Positions 33,858 through 42,266 of a DNA stretch of 64,000 bases are shown here, piece by piece. The stretch's first letter is position 1, and each line of letters starts with the position of its first letter. Made by a program: the position numbers and the translations under genes. Source of the DNA: Streptomyces iconiensis (GTDB taxonomy: Bacteria; Actinomycetota; Actinomycetes; Streptomycetales; Streptomycetaceae); the NCBI RefSeq assembly GCF_028657195.3, contig NZ_JANCPR020000015.1, forward strand, positions 1 to 64,000, written 5' to 3'. Below the pieces are notes generated by a model that saw only the letters and a program-made list of their open reading frames with translations, was not told the origin of the DNA and made no database searches.

Positions 33858-35314
33858 CAGTGCTTCTCCTCAACGGTGTTGCCGCCGCGCGCCACGAACA
33901 GTGCCAGCACGGCCGCGAGGACGCCGGCGCCGGCGCAGCAGCCCCATACGACGTGGTAGGCGGAGGCGGCGGGGATGTCGGTGCCCGCGAGCACCATGTT
34001 GCCGAGCACCACAGCGAAGACGCCGCCCGCGAGGCCGCCGGCGAGGGTGCGCACGGTGTTGTAGAGCCCGGCGGCGATGCCGGTCTGGTCCTCGGGCGCG
34101 TTCTCGGCGACGAGCGAGGGCAGTCCGCCCGAGAGCAGCCCGTTGCCGAACCCGCCCACGGCGATGGCCAGCACGAAGAAGGCGAGGCTGCCGTCGTGGA
34201 CGACGACGGCGCCGTAACCCAGCGCCAGGATCACGGCGCCGAGCGCGACGGAGCCGCGCAGCCCGAGCCTGCGGGCGATACGCGTGTGCAGTTGGGCGCC
34301 CACGACGGCGGTCAGGGTCTGCGGCAGGGTGGCCCAGGCGATGCCGGAGGCCGACAGCGCGAAGCCGTATCCGTGCTCGTCGCTGGTGCCCAGGAACGTG
34401 GAGTTGGGCGACTGGGAGCCGAACAGCGCGATGGCGTACATCATCGAGGCGAGCATCACCGGCCACATCCGCAGCGTGCCCATCGCGCGCAGGTCGATGG
34501 CGGGTTCGTCGGTGCGCAGCTCCCACCAGGACCACACGGCCAGCACCAGCACGGCGCCCAGCAGCGGCAGCCACACCTCGGTCGCCGTCCAGCCGACGGA
34601 GGCGACCCGCGAGAGCGCGAACTGGAGCAGCAGCAGGCCCAGCGCGAGCCCCACGAACCCCGGTGCGTCGATGCGGCGCGCGGCCCGTACGACGGACTCG
34701 GGTATCAGCCGCAGCGCCGCGACGAGGCAGACGAGGGTGAGCACGGCGGGCACCAGCAGCGTCACCCGTACGTCCCCGGTCATGCCCTGCACCCAGCCGG
34801 AGAGGACGCTGCCGACGGCGAAGCCGGCGAGCATGCAGCCGATCAGCAGGCCGATGGCCCTGCGCGCGCCCTCGCCGCTGATGCGGTCGTGGACGATGGC
34901 TATCTCCAGCGGCAGCCAGGCGGACAGCGGGCCCATCAGGAAGCGACCGAGCAGCACCATCGGCATGGACGGCGCGAGCGCGACGAGCACGGCGCCGACG
35001 AGTGTCGCCGCGACAGCGACGCGCAGCAGCCTGCGGTGCCCGTACATGTCGCCGAGCTTGGTGAGGACGGGCACGCTGACGGCGGCCGACAGGAGCTGCA
35101 TGCTGACGACCCAGCCGAGCGCGCCGGGCGAGGTGCCGTGCAGCGCGCCGAGCGCGGGCAGCAGAGGAGGCAGAAAGCCCTGGTGGATGCCGCTGATCAG
35201 CTCGACGAATGCCATGAAGCCGACGGCTCCGTAGGCACCGCGCAGCGGCGTGCGGGTCTGGCTCTGTGGTGGTGGCGCGGTCGCTGAACCGGCGGGTGCG
35301 GCGGGGACGCTCAT
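33857..35314 (-). CDS. MFS transporter (amidohydrolase operon)
   Basis: 485 residues, 12-14 hydrophobic segments. Motif A-like loop TKLGDMYGHRRLLR follows TM2; GRFLMGPLSAWLPLEIAIVHDR is typical of the DHA2-like group. Start ATG 35314 after a Ser/Thr/Pro-poor leader with no strong ribosome site visible. The stop shares one base with the amidohydrolase start. It is divergent from the Lrp/AsnC gene, 384 bp away, which is the likely regulator. Confidence 0.85.
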   Translation of the reverse strand: MSVPAAPAGSATAPPPQSQTRTPLRGAYGAVGFMAFVELISGIHQGFLPPLLPALGALHGTSPGALGWVVSMQLLSAAVSVPVLTKLGDMYGHRRLLRVAVAATLVGAVLVALAPSMPMVLLGRFLMGPLSAWLPLEIAIVHDRISGEGARRAIGLLIGCMLAGFAVGSVLSGWVQGMTGDVRVTLLVPAVLTLVCLVAALRLIPESVVRAARRIDAPGFVGLALGLLLLQFALSRVASVGWTATEVWLPLLGAVLVLAVWSWWELRTDEPAIDLRAMGTLRMWPVMLASMMYAIALFGSQSPNSTFLGTSDEHGYGFALSASGIAWATLPQTLTAVVGAQLHTRIARRLGLRGSVALGAVILALGYGAVVVHDGSLAFFVLAIAVGGFGNGLLSGGLPSLVAENAPEDQTGIAAGLYNTVRTLAGGLAGGVFAVVLGNMVLAGTDIPAASAYHVVWGCCAGAGVLAAVLALFVARGGNTVEEKH

Positions 35315-35698
35315 GGTGACGGTGTGCTCCTGGGTCCGGTCCTGGCCCCCAGGGGGCGGCCGGACGAACGGGGAATCCGTGAAGTGCGCGGCATACGCGA
35401 CGTGGGGGCGGGTGGGGACACATGGGACTTACGGGCGTAAAGGCATGCGGGCGTAAGGGCGTATCGGCGTACGACCGCAAGGGCATGCGGGGGTGCGTGA
35501 CGGAGGGGGCGTTCGGGCGTGCGTGACGACGGAGAGGGCATACGGCCGTAAGGGCATACGGCCGTGCTGAGGTACGGGCAGGGCGCAGGGGCGGGCACCC
35601 ACCGCGCCGTTGAGGAGGGTGCCCGGGCAAGAATGCGCGGGGCACCGCTGTCTACGCGCGGAACATGTCACGATCCGTCGCGGCGTAGGGTGCCATTG
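35315..35698. other. Divergent intergenic region with short direct repeats
   Basis: No gene seen. From 35431 to 35566 the sequence is built from related GGGCGTAA, GGCATGCGGG and GGGCATACGGCCGT units, including a perfect 15-bp repeat AGGGCATACGGCCGT at 35535-35549 and 35551-35565. Such clustered repeats between an Lrp-type gene and its neighbours could be binding sites. The last part holds the promoter of the regulator gene. Confidence 0.6.
35686..35698 (+). promoter_or_regulatory. -10 box for a leaderless Lrp/AsnC transcript
   Basis: TAGGGT (35686-35691), near the TAGGAT consensus, is followed by 7 bases and then the ATG at 35699 with no ribosome site. Confidence 0.5.
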
Positions 35699-36721
35699 AT
35701 GGAATCCGTCGGCCTCTCCGAACTCGACCTGCGGCTGCTGCACGCACTCCAGATCCATCCGCGCGCCCCGTGGACGGTCGTCGGGGACGTGCTCGGCGTC
35801 AGCGCACCCACCGTGGCCCGCCGCTGGACCCGTATCCACGAGGCCGGGCTCGCCTGGGTGACCGCGTACCACCCGCAGCTGCTGGGCGGCGTGGGCGATC
35901 CGGTCAGCGCCTACGTCGCCGCCGAGTGCGCCCCCGGTACGGCCGCCGCCGCTGCCGAGGCGCTGGCGGCGCACCCCGAGACGCTGTCCGTCGAGCTGAC
36001 GGCGGGCGCGTGCGAGCTGTTCGTGACGGTGGGAGCCGCCGACCGCACCGCGCTGGCCGACTATCTCCTCGGCCCCTTCGGACAGGTGCCGGGGCTCCTG
36101 CGGACCCGCACCTCCTGGGTGACGCGGCTGTGGCTGGAGGGCAGCAGATGGCGGCTGCGCACCCTGGACCGCGCCAGCGCCCGCGCGCTGCGTGACGCGG
36201 CAGGCGGCGTCCAGCGCACCCGTACGGCCACTCCCCCGGCCCGTGACCCGGTGGACGAACAGCTGATCGCGCTGCTCGCCGAGGACGGCCGCACCCCGTA
36301 CGCGCGGCTCGCGCAGGAGTGCGGGATCGGTGAGGCGACGGCCAGGCGGCGGCTCGCCGCGCTGCTGCGCTCTGGCCGGCTGGCACTGCGCTGCGACGTG
36401 GCGTGGGAGGCGGCGGGCTGGCCGGTGACCGCGACACTGTGGGCACGCGTACCGGCGGACCGGCTGGAGGAGACGGCACGCGCGCTGACGACGCTGCCGG
36501 AGGCGCGGCTGGTGGCGACCTGTGTCGGCGAGGCCGATCTCGTCCTCGGCCTGTGGCTCCCCGCGCTCGCCGAGGTGCACCGCGTGGCCGCACACCTCAA
36601 CAGGCGCTTCCCCGGGCTCGAACCCGTGCGCTGGCTCACCGGACTGCGCGGCATCAAACGGGTCGGCCGGCTCCTGGACGCCGACGGCCGCGCGACGGGC
36701 TGGGTACCGCGCGCCGACTGA
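35699..36721 (+). CDS. Lrp/AsnC-family regulator with two tandem HTH-sensor modules
   Basis: 340 residues, about twice a normal Lrp. Module 1 has an HTH at ~5-50 (LDLRLLHALQIHPRAPWTVVGDVLGVSAPTVARRW) and a ligand domain at ~65-150. Module 2 repeats this (HTH ~180-230, DEQLIALLAEDGRTPYARLAQECGIGEATARRRL; sensor ~240-320). A single chain therefore mimics an Lrp dimer. Likely regulates the divergent MFS-amidohydrolase pair in response to an amino acid or conjugate; this is inferred from position. Probably leaderless. Confidence 0.87.
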   Translation: MESVGLSELDLRLLHALQIHPRAPWTVVGDVLGVSAPTVARRWTRIHEAGLAWVTAYHPQLLGGVGDPVSAYVAAECAPGTAAAAAEALAAHPETLSVELTAGACELFVTVGAADRTALADYLLGPFGQVPGLLRTRTSWVTRLWLEGSRWRLRTLDRASARALRDAAGGVQRTRTATPPARDPVDEQLIALLAEDGRTPYARLAQECGIGEATARRRLAALLRSGRLALRCDVAWEAAGWPVTATLWARVPADRLEETARALTTLPEARLVATCVGEADLVLGLWLPALAEVHRVAAHLNRRFPGLEPVRWLTGLRGIKRVGRLLDADGRATGWVPRAD

Positions 36722-36860
36722 TACGGCGAGCCCGCCGTGCGGTCGGCGCCGTGACGGCCGTCGGGGGCGGGGCAGTCAGCGGGGGCGCCGGCGGGTCAGT
36801 GTGCGCGTGCGCGCGGGAACGGGCGGCGAACGCGTGGGACGGGGCGGGCGGCGGGGCCGG

Positions 36861-38369
36861 TCAGCGGGCGCGGGAGCCCGTGGCGAGGACGTAGAAGTCG
36901 GTGCCGTCGATGGTCGCGACCTTCTCGTAGCGGCGCTCGATCTGCGCACGCAGGGTGGGCATGCGCTCGACGCCGTACTTCTTGTCGCGGGAGTCGTCGA
37001 CGATCAGTTCGGGAGGCCGCCGGCTCAGCTCCCGCACGAAGTACGGCCAGGCGCCGTCCATCCCGTACCGCTCCCCCACCCTCGCCTCGCCGCGCCCGCC
37101 GCTGAAGTTGGTGAGGAAGCCCGCCGTCAGATAGCGGGAGGCCGGGGAGCGCCCGGCCAGCCAGTAGCCCTCGGGGTGCATGCCCCACAGCAGTACGGGG
37201 TCCCTGGGGTCGGTGTACGCGCGGATGGTGTCGGCGACGCGGTGCGCGTGGTCCAGTTCGCCACGCTGCGCCGCGAGCCCCCAGCCGACGAACCCGGAGG
37301 CCAGCAGCGCGGTCAGTGCCACGGCGAGCGTCGCGACGCGCGGGCGCAGCTCGTGCAGCGCGGCGGCGCCGAGCAGGGCGAGGGCAGGAACGAGCTGGAG
37401 GAAGTAGTGCCCGAAGAATTGGAAGCCGACCACCGTCGCCGCCAGCGAGGCGGCCAGCCACACCCACAGGTCGGCGGCCTCCCTCAGTCTGCGGTGCGCG
37501 GAGAAGACGACGGCGCAGAGCGCCACCAGGAGCGGCAGGAAAGCCAGCGTCAGCAGCCCCAGACCGCCGAGCGCACGCAGCAGCGGCCGGAACCCGGCCC
37601 CGTCGGCCGACAGATACGAACCGGAACCCGTCGCGACCCAGTAGACGAACTTCCACGGGCCGAAGAGGAAAGCGCAGAACCCGACAGGAAGCACAGCGCC
37701 CGCACCCAGCCGCAGCACCGCCGGCCACCCCGCGCGGGACTGCCACAGCAGGAACAGCGCGGGCAGCAGCACCGCGCCCCCGGTCTGCTTCGCCAGCACG
37801 GCACCCGCGACGGCGAGCCCTGCCCCCAGCCAACGCGCCCGCTCGGCGCACCAGATGGCGGCGACCGTCCACGGCAGCATGAACACCTCGAACGTGGCCG
37901 CCTGTGTGTCCTCCGGGTTGAGCCCCACCGACAGCAGGACGTAGCCGACGGACGCCGTCCACGCGGCGCGCACACCCCAGCGGCGCAGCGCGATCGAGGC
38001 GATCAGCCCGGCACCCACCAGAACGGCCAGCACCGCCAGGACCCGTACCGGCCACAGCGAACCGTCGCCGAACACGGCGAAGGCGCCCTGGTAGAGCCAG
38101 GGCACGAGCGGAGGCTTACGGTCCACGACGGTGTCGTAGAGCACGCCCCCGTCCGCGAGTTGACGGGACTGGGTGGCGAGGAAGCCCTCGTCCGGGTTCC
38201 AGAGCGTCCGCGCGAAGGAGGGCACACGCGTGAGGACCGCCAGCACGGCGAGCGTGGGCAACAGCCGCAGCCAGAGCCCCGGCGCCCGTCCCCCGCCCCG
38301 CTCACACTGCGGGGGGACCCGGACGCCCTTGGTGCCCGGTACATAACACTCGGAGGAGGACTGCGGCAT
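36861..38369 (-). CDS. GT-C membrane glycosyltransferase (ArnT/PMT-like)
   Basis: 502 residues, roughly 10-12 TM helices. The first extracytoplasmic loop contains RTLWNPDEGFLATQSRQL with the acidic pair typical of GT-C enzymes, and VVDRKPPLVPWLYQGAFAVFGD, the substrate-lipid loop. The C-terminal soluble part (~380-502) includes VLLWGMHPEGYWLAGR. Likely uses polyprenyl-phosphate sugars at the outer face of the membrane. ATG 38369 lies 7 bases after TAGGTT, so probably leaderless. It follows dxs on the same strand but behind a hairpin. Confidence 0.82.
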   Translation of the reverse strand: MPQSSSECYVPGTKGVRVPPQCERGGGRAPGLWLRLLPTLAVLAVLTRVPSFARTLWNPDEGFLATQSRQLADGGVLYDTVVDRKPPLVPWLYQGAFAVFGDGSLWPVRVLAVLAVLVGAGLIASIALRRWGVRAAWTASVGYVLLSVGLNPEDTQAATFEVFMLPWTVAAIWCAERARWLGAGLAVAGAVLAKQTGGAVLLPALFLLWQSRAGWPAVLRLGAGAVLPVGFCAFLFGPWKFVYWVATGSGSYLSADGAGFRPLLRALGGLGLLTLAFLPLLVALCAVVFSAHRRLREAADLWVWLAASLAATVVGFQFFGHYFLQLVPALALLGAAALHELRPRVATLAVALTALLASGFVGWGLAAQRGELDHAHRVADTIRAYTDPRDPVLLWGMHPEGYWLAGRSPASRYLTAGFLTNFSGGRGEARVGERYGMDGAWPYFVRELSRRPPELIVDDSRDKKYGVERMPTLRAQIERRYEKVATIDGTDFYVLATGSRAR

Positions 38370-38382
38370 ACGCCCCAACCTA
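38370..38382 (-). promoter_or_regulatory. -10 box for a leaderless GT-C transcript
   Basis: On the minus strand TAGGTT (complement of 38377-38382), seven bases, then ATG. No ribosome site lies between. Confidence 0.4.
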
Positions 38383-38438
38383 GCGGAGCGCCCTCCCCGC
38401 CCACGGGGCCCCTGCCGTTGCGCGGCGCCGGGCTGGTT

Positions 38439-38466
38439 CCAGCCCGTCCGGCGCTTGAGGACGAGC
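38439..38466 (+). repeat. Streptomyces intergenic repeat, CAGCCCGTCCGGCG.TTGAGGACGAG family
   Basis: CCAGCCCGTCCGGCGCTTGA continuing GGACGAG. I recall this as a second widespread Streptomyces intergenic sequence; only one copy was seen in this window. Confidence 0.55.
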
Positions 38467-38588
38467 GCGAGCGAGGCAGGAACGGAAGGACCGCGTCCGG
38501 CGCCGGGCGCACAACCGGGCCGGGCCGGAGAACGCCTCGTCCAAGCCGTCACATACGACGGGCGCTGCGTCCACGTCCCACACATACG

Positions 38589-38628
38589 TGTGCCTGTACG
38601 CACGCGGACACGCATGCGTACAGGCACA
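38589..38628 (-). terminator. Hairpin terminator after dxs
   Basis: Perfect 14-bp stem TGTGCCTGTACGCA/TGCGTACAGGCACA with a 12-nt loop, 33 bp beyond the dxs stop and before the GT-C gene. Confidence 0.65.
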
Positions 38629-38660
38629 GCGCGGGCGAGGGGCTGCCCCCTCAAGTGCGC

Positions 38661-40589
38661 CTAGTCGCGGGCCACTTCGGCCCGCTCCGCGTCGTAGCGG
38701 CCATCGAGCTTGGCGACGAGCCCGGTGACCTGCCGCGCGATGTCGGGGGCCGTCAGGCCGATCTCCGCCATGATCTCCTTACGGGTCGCATGGTCGAGGA
38801 ACCGCTCCGGGATACCGAAGTCACGCAGCGGCACATCGACGCCAGCGTCCCGCAGCGCCTGCGCGACGGCGGAACCGACGCCACCGGCACGGCTGTTGTC
38901 CTCGACGGTGACGACGACGCGGTGCCGCTCGGCGAGCGGCGGCAGCGACTCGTCGACGGGCTTGACCCAGCGCGGGTCGACGACGGTGGCCGCGATCCCC
39001 TGCTTGTCGAGGAGGTCGGCGACCTCAAGGCACATCGGTGCCAGCGCGCCGACGGAGACGAGGAGCACGTCAGGATTGCGCACCTCGGGCGCCGGTTCCC
39101 GCAGTACGTCCATGCCGCCGATCCGCGCCACGGCGGGAACCGCGGGTCCTACGGCGCCCTTCGAGTACCGGACCACCGTGGGTGCGTCGTCCACCTCGAC
39201 CGCCTCGCGCAGCTGGGCGCGTACCTGGTCGGCGTCGCGGGGTGCGGCCAGCCGCAGTCCCGGCACGCACTGGAGGATGGACATGTCCCACATGCCGTTG
39301 TGCGAGGCACCGTCGGAGCCGGTGATCCCCGCGCGGTCCAGCACGAAGGTGACGCCGCACTTGTGCAGCGCGACATCCATGAGGAGCTGGTCGAAGGCGC
39401 GGTTGAGGAAGGTGGCGTAGACGGCGAAGACGGGGTGCACGCCACCCGTCGCCAGACCGGCGGCCGACACGGCCCCGTGCTGCTCGGCGATGCCCACGTC
39501 GTAGACCCTGTCGGGGAACTCCTGCGCGAAGGCGTGCAGTCCGACGGGGCGCATCATCGCGGCCGTGATGGCGACGATGTCGTCGCGCTCGCGCCCGAGC
39601 TTGACCATCTCCTCGCCGAAGACCGAAGTCCAGTCGGCGCCCGAGGACTTGACCGGCAGTCCGGTGTCGGGGTGGATGACGGGAACGGCGTGGAACTGGT
39701 CGGCCTCGTCCTGCCGTGCCGGCTGGTAGCCCCGGCCCTTCTCGGTGAGGCAGTGCACCAGCACCGGGCCGCCGAAGCGCTTGGCCCGCTGGAGCGCGGA
39801 CTCGACGGCGGCGATGTCGTGCCCGTCGATGGGGCCCACGTACTTCAGACCCAGGTCCTCGAACATGCCCTGCGGCGCGATGAAGTCCTTGAGGCCCTTC
39901 TTGGCGCCGTGCAGCGTCTCGTAGAGGGGCTTGCCGACAACGGGCGTGCGGTTGAGCACGTCCTTGCCGCGCGCGAGGAAGCGCTCGTAGCCGTCCGTCG
40001 TCCGCAGGGTCGCCAGGTGGTTGGCGAGGCCGCCGATGGTGGGCGAGTAGGAGCGCTCGTTGTCGTTGACCACGATGACGAGCGGGCGGTCCTTGGCCGC
40101 CGCGATGTTGTTCAGCGCCTCCCAGGCCATACCACCGGTGAGCGCGCCGTCACCGATGACGGCGACGACGGCCCGGTCCGCGTGCTCGCCGCCGCGCACC
40201 TCGTTGGCCTTGGCCAGGCCGTCGGCCCAGCCCAGAACGGTGGAGGCGTGCGAGTTCTCGATGATGTCGTGGTCGGACTCGGCGCGCGAGGGATAGCCGG
40301 AGAGGCCGCCCTTGGCACGCAGCCCGGAGAAGTCGTGGCGGCCGGTGAGCAGCTTGTGCACGTAGGACTGGTGTCCCGTGTCGAAGAGGATCTTGTCCTG
40401 GGGGGATTCGAAGACGCGGTGCAGGGCGATGGTCAGTTCGACCACGCCGAGGTTCGGGCCCAGATGGCCGCCGGTCTTGGAGACCGCCTCGACCAGGAAG
40501 GTGCGGATCTCTGCTGCGAGCGTCTCAAGCTGCTCCGGGCCGAGCTGGTCCAGATCGCGTGGTCCCCTGATGCGGGTCAGCAACGCCAC
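38661..40589 (-). CDS. dxs: 1-deoxy-D-xylulose-5-phosphate synthase (DXS)
   Basis: First enzyme of the MEP isoprenoid pathway; condenses pyruvate and glyceraldehyde-3-phosphate using thiamine diphosphate. 642 residues. N-terminal: GGHLGPNLGVVELTIALH, DTGHQSYVHKLLTGR, the ThDP/Mg motif GDGALTGGMAWEALN...NDN. Middle: YVGPIDGHD and VHCLTEKGRGYQPA, then DVGIAEQHGAVSAAGLA carrying the conserved Glu. C-terminal transketolase domain from ~500. GTG 40589 (VALLTRIRGPRDLD) has AGGAGG; an upstream ATG at 40691 is in the leader. Supplies precursors for peptidoglycan lipid carriers and terpenoids. Confidence 0.96.
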   Translation of the reverse strand: MALLTRIRGPRDLDQLGPEQLETLAAEIRTFLVEAVSKTGGHLGPNLGVVELTIALHRVFESPQDKILFDTGHQSYVHKLLTGRHDFSGLRAKGGLSGYPSRAESDHDIIENSHASTVLGWADGLAKANEVRGGEHADRAVVAVIGDGALTGGMAWEALNNIAAAKDRPLVIVVNDNERSYSPTIGGLANHLATLRTTDGYERFLARGKDVLNRTPVVGKPLYETLHGAKKGLKDFIAPQGMFEDLGLKYVGPIDGHDIAAVESALQRAKRFGGPVLVHCLTEKGRGYQPARQDEADQFHAVPVIHPDTGLPVKSSGADWTSVFGEEMVKLGRERDDIVAITAAMMRPVGLHAFAQEFPDRVYDVGIAEQHGAVSAAGLATGGVHPVFAVYATFLNRAFDQLLMDVALHKCGVTFVLDRAGITGSDGASHNGMWDMSILQCVPGLRLAAPRDADQVRAQLREAVEVDDAPTVVRYSKGAVGPAVPAVARIGGMDVLREPAPEVRNPDVLLVSVGALAPMCLEVADLLDKQGIAATVVDPRWVKPVDESLPPLAERHRVVVTVEDNSRAGGVGSAVAQALRDAGVDVPLRDFGIPERFLDHATRKEIMAEIGLTAPDIARQVTGLVAKLDGRYDAERAEVARD

Positions 40590-40610
40590 CCGTACCTCCT
40601 TGCTTCGAGC

Positions 40611-40644
40611 GTGATCGAGCGTGATCGAGCGGTTGTGATCGAGC
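40611..40644. repeat. Three GTGATCGAGC direct repeats in the dxs leader
   Basis: Copies at 40611-40620, 40621-40630 and 40635-40644, between the predicted dxs transcription start and its ribosome site. They could be a protein site on RNA or DNA, or simple slippage. Confidence 0.75.
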
Positions 40645-40847
40645 AGTGCCGATTCCGTCGAGTCTAATGTTCCGCCGGAGCGCTGCCTCATCGACCGGTG
40701 CTATCTCAGTCACACGAACGCGTTACCGGTCCCCGCGCCCCGTCACCCACCAGCGCCCCACCCCCGCCGAACGCCCCGCTCACCCATGCGAACCCCGCAC
40801 CGATGGCTGCGCACGAGCCCGACGCACAGGAGAGAGAGCGCCCCGTA

Positions 40848-40891
40848 AGGGGCGCGGGGAACTGCGCGACAAGCCACAACCCACCCGCACC
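40848..40891 (-). repeat. Streptomyces intergenic repeat (reverse copy) with hairpin
   Basis: GCGCCCC-GTAA-GGGGCGC forms a 7-bp hairpin with a GTAA loop, followed by GGGGAACTGCGCGACAAGCC and ACAAC. It is the reverse orientation of the element at 20931. Position downstream of xylH could let the hairpin end that transcript. Confidence 0.7.
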
Positions 40892-40946
40892 CCCGGACGC
40901 ACGGTCAGGGGCACCCCGGAAGGCACACCACGCGGGGCACGCCCTA

Positions 40947-41010
40947 CGCGCGGCCCACCATCACGCGCGGCCCACCATCACGCGCGGCCCACCATCACGC
41001 GCGGCCCGCA
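40947..41010. repeat. 17-bp tandem repeat at the xylH 3' end
   Basis: Three perfect copies of CGCGCGGCCCACCATCA (40947-40963, 40964-40980, 40981-40997) and a partial fourth reading into the xylH coding end. The TCA ending the third copy is the xylH stop codon on the minus strand. Confidence 0.8.
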
Positions 41011-42266
41011 GTCTTCTGCGTACGGCGCGAAACAGAGTCGATCACGACTGCGGCGAGAAGCACGGCGCCAGTGATCATGTCGCGCACGGCCGAGCCGGTG
41101 CCCAGGAGTGCCATGCCGGAGTTGATGGACTGGATGACCAGCGCGCCCAGCAGCGCCGACCAGGTCTTTCCGCGTCCGCCGAAGAGGCTGGTGCCGCCGA
41201 TGACGGCTGCGGCGATGCAGTTCATCAGGAGGCTGCCTGCACCGGAGGACTGGTTGGCCGCGTTGATCTGGGAGGCGAAGAACATGCCGCCGACGGCCGC
41301 CATGGTTCCGGCGATGGCGTAGACCGTGATGCGGATCATGGGCACGTTGATGCCGGCACGCCCGGCGGCCTCGCTGCTGCCGCCGACGGCGAAGACCTTG
41401 CGGCCGTACGTGGTGCGCCGCAGCACGAAGTCCGAGAGGAGCACCACACCGAGGAAGATCACCACGGCGAGCGGCAGGCCCTTGTAGGAGTTGAAGACGG
41501 CAGCCGCCGCGAAGGCGGGCACGGCGACCACCACCGTGCGCAGGATGATCTCGCTGAGCGGGCGGCTGGGGACGCCGGCGGCCTTGCGGCGGCGCGCGTC
41601 CAGCAGGGAGAAGCCCAGGAAGGCGAGGGAGCAGACGGTGGCGAGGCCCGTCGCGGCGATCTTGTCGCTGAAGTAGTGGTTGGTGAGCTGGGCCACCACG
41701 CCGTCGTCGTCGAGGTTGATGGTGCCGGTGGGGCCCAGGATCTGGAGCATCAGGCCGTTCCAGCCCAGCAGGCCGGCCAGGGTGACCACGAAGGCCGGCA
41801 CGCCGATCTTCGCGAAGAAGAAGCCGTGGAGGGCGCCCGCTGCCGTACCCGTGAGGATGGCCAGAATCAGTGCCAGGACCTCGTTCATGCCCTGGTTGAC
41901 GTTGAAGACGGCGAGCACGGCCGCTGACATGCCGCTGACCGAGCCGACGGACAGGTCGATCTCGCCGAGTATCAGGACGAAGACGATGCCGACGGCGATG
42001 AGCCCGGTGCCGGCGCTCTGGATGAACAGGTCGCTGAGGTTGTTCGCACTCAGGAACGCCGAGTCCTGGAGCTGGAAGACGGCGGCGATGATGAGCAGGC
42101 CGACGACGACGGGGACGGAGCCCAGCTCTCCCGTGCGCAGCCTGCGCCCGAGGTCGCCCGCGTAGCCCTTGAAGCCCTCCTGCCGTACCAGCAGGCGGGG
42201 GTCCAGGGCCGTACTGGCGCCCTTGGCCGCGCCGTCGGTCTCTTCCGTGGGGGTTCCGGTGGTCAC
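40995..42266 (-). CDS. xylH: Xylose-type sugar ABC transporter permease (XylH)
   Basis: 423-residue inner-membrane permease of the ribose/xylose (CUT2) class with about 10-12 hydrophobic segments. Family motifs: LILGEIDLSVGSVSG, GVPAFVVTLAGLLGWNGL, GRKVFAVGGSSEAAGRAGINV and IGGTSLFGGRGK. GTG 42266 overlaps the ATPase stop by 4 bp (GTGA). The name follows the gene set next to the ROK regulator, as in the S. coelicolor xylFGH locus I recall; xylose as ligand is inferred. Confidence 0.9.
   Translation of the reverse strand: MTTGTPTEETDGAAKGASTALDPRLLVRQEGFKGYAGDLGRRLRTGELGSVPVVVGLLIIAAVFQLQDSAFLSANNLSDLFIQSAGTGLIAVGIVFVLILGEIDLSVGSVSGMSAAVLAVFNVNQGMNEVLALILAILTGTAAGALHGFFFAKIGVPAFVVTLAGLLGWNGLMLQILGPTGTINLDDDGVVAQLTNHYFSDKIAATGLATVCSLAFLGFSLLDARRRKAAGVPSRPLSEIILRTVVVAVPAFAAAAVFNSYKGLPLAVVIFLGVVLLSDFVLRRTTYGRKVFAVGGSSEAAGRAGINVPMIRITVYAIAGTMAAVGGMFFASQINAANQSSGAGSLLMNCIAAAVIGGTSLFGGRGKTWSALLGALVIQSINSGMALLGTGSAVRDMITGAVLLAAVVIDSVSRRTQKTAGRA

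Larger units (their letters stand above)
40590..40994. other. dxs leader and intergenic repeats
   Basis: Contains three GTGATCGAGC 10-mers (40611-40644) just upstream of dxs, and a TAGACT -10 on the minus strand (40661-40666) that would place the transcript start near 40653. It also holds a Streptomyces intergenic repeat (40848-40891) and a 17-bp tandem array reaching the xylH stop. No gene seen. Confidence 0.6.

Noticed and set aside
36522..40667. Open frame of 1381 codons on the plus strand opposite the GT-C gene and dxs
   Set aside because: Antisense to well-recognised proteins; composition is that of a GC-skew shadow frame with no domain.
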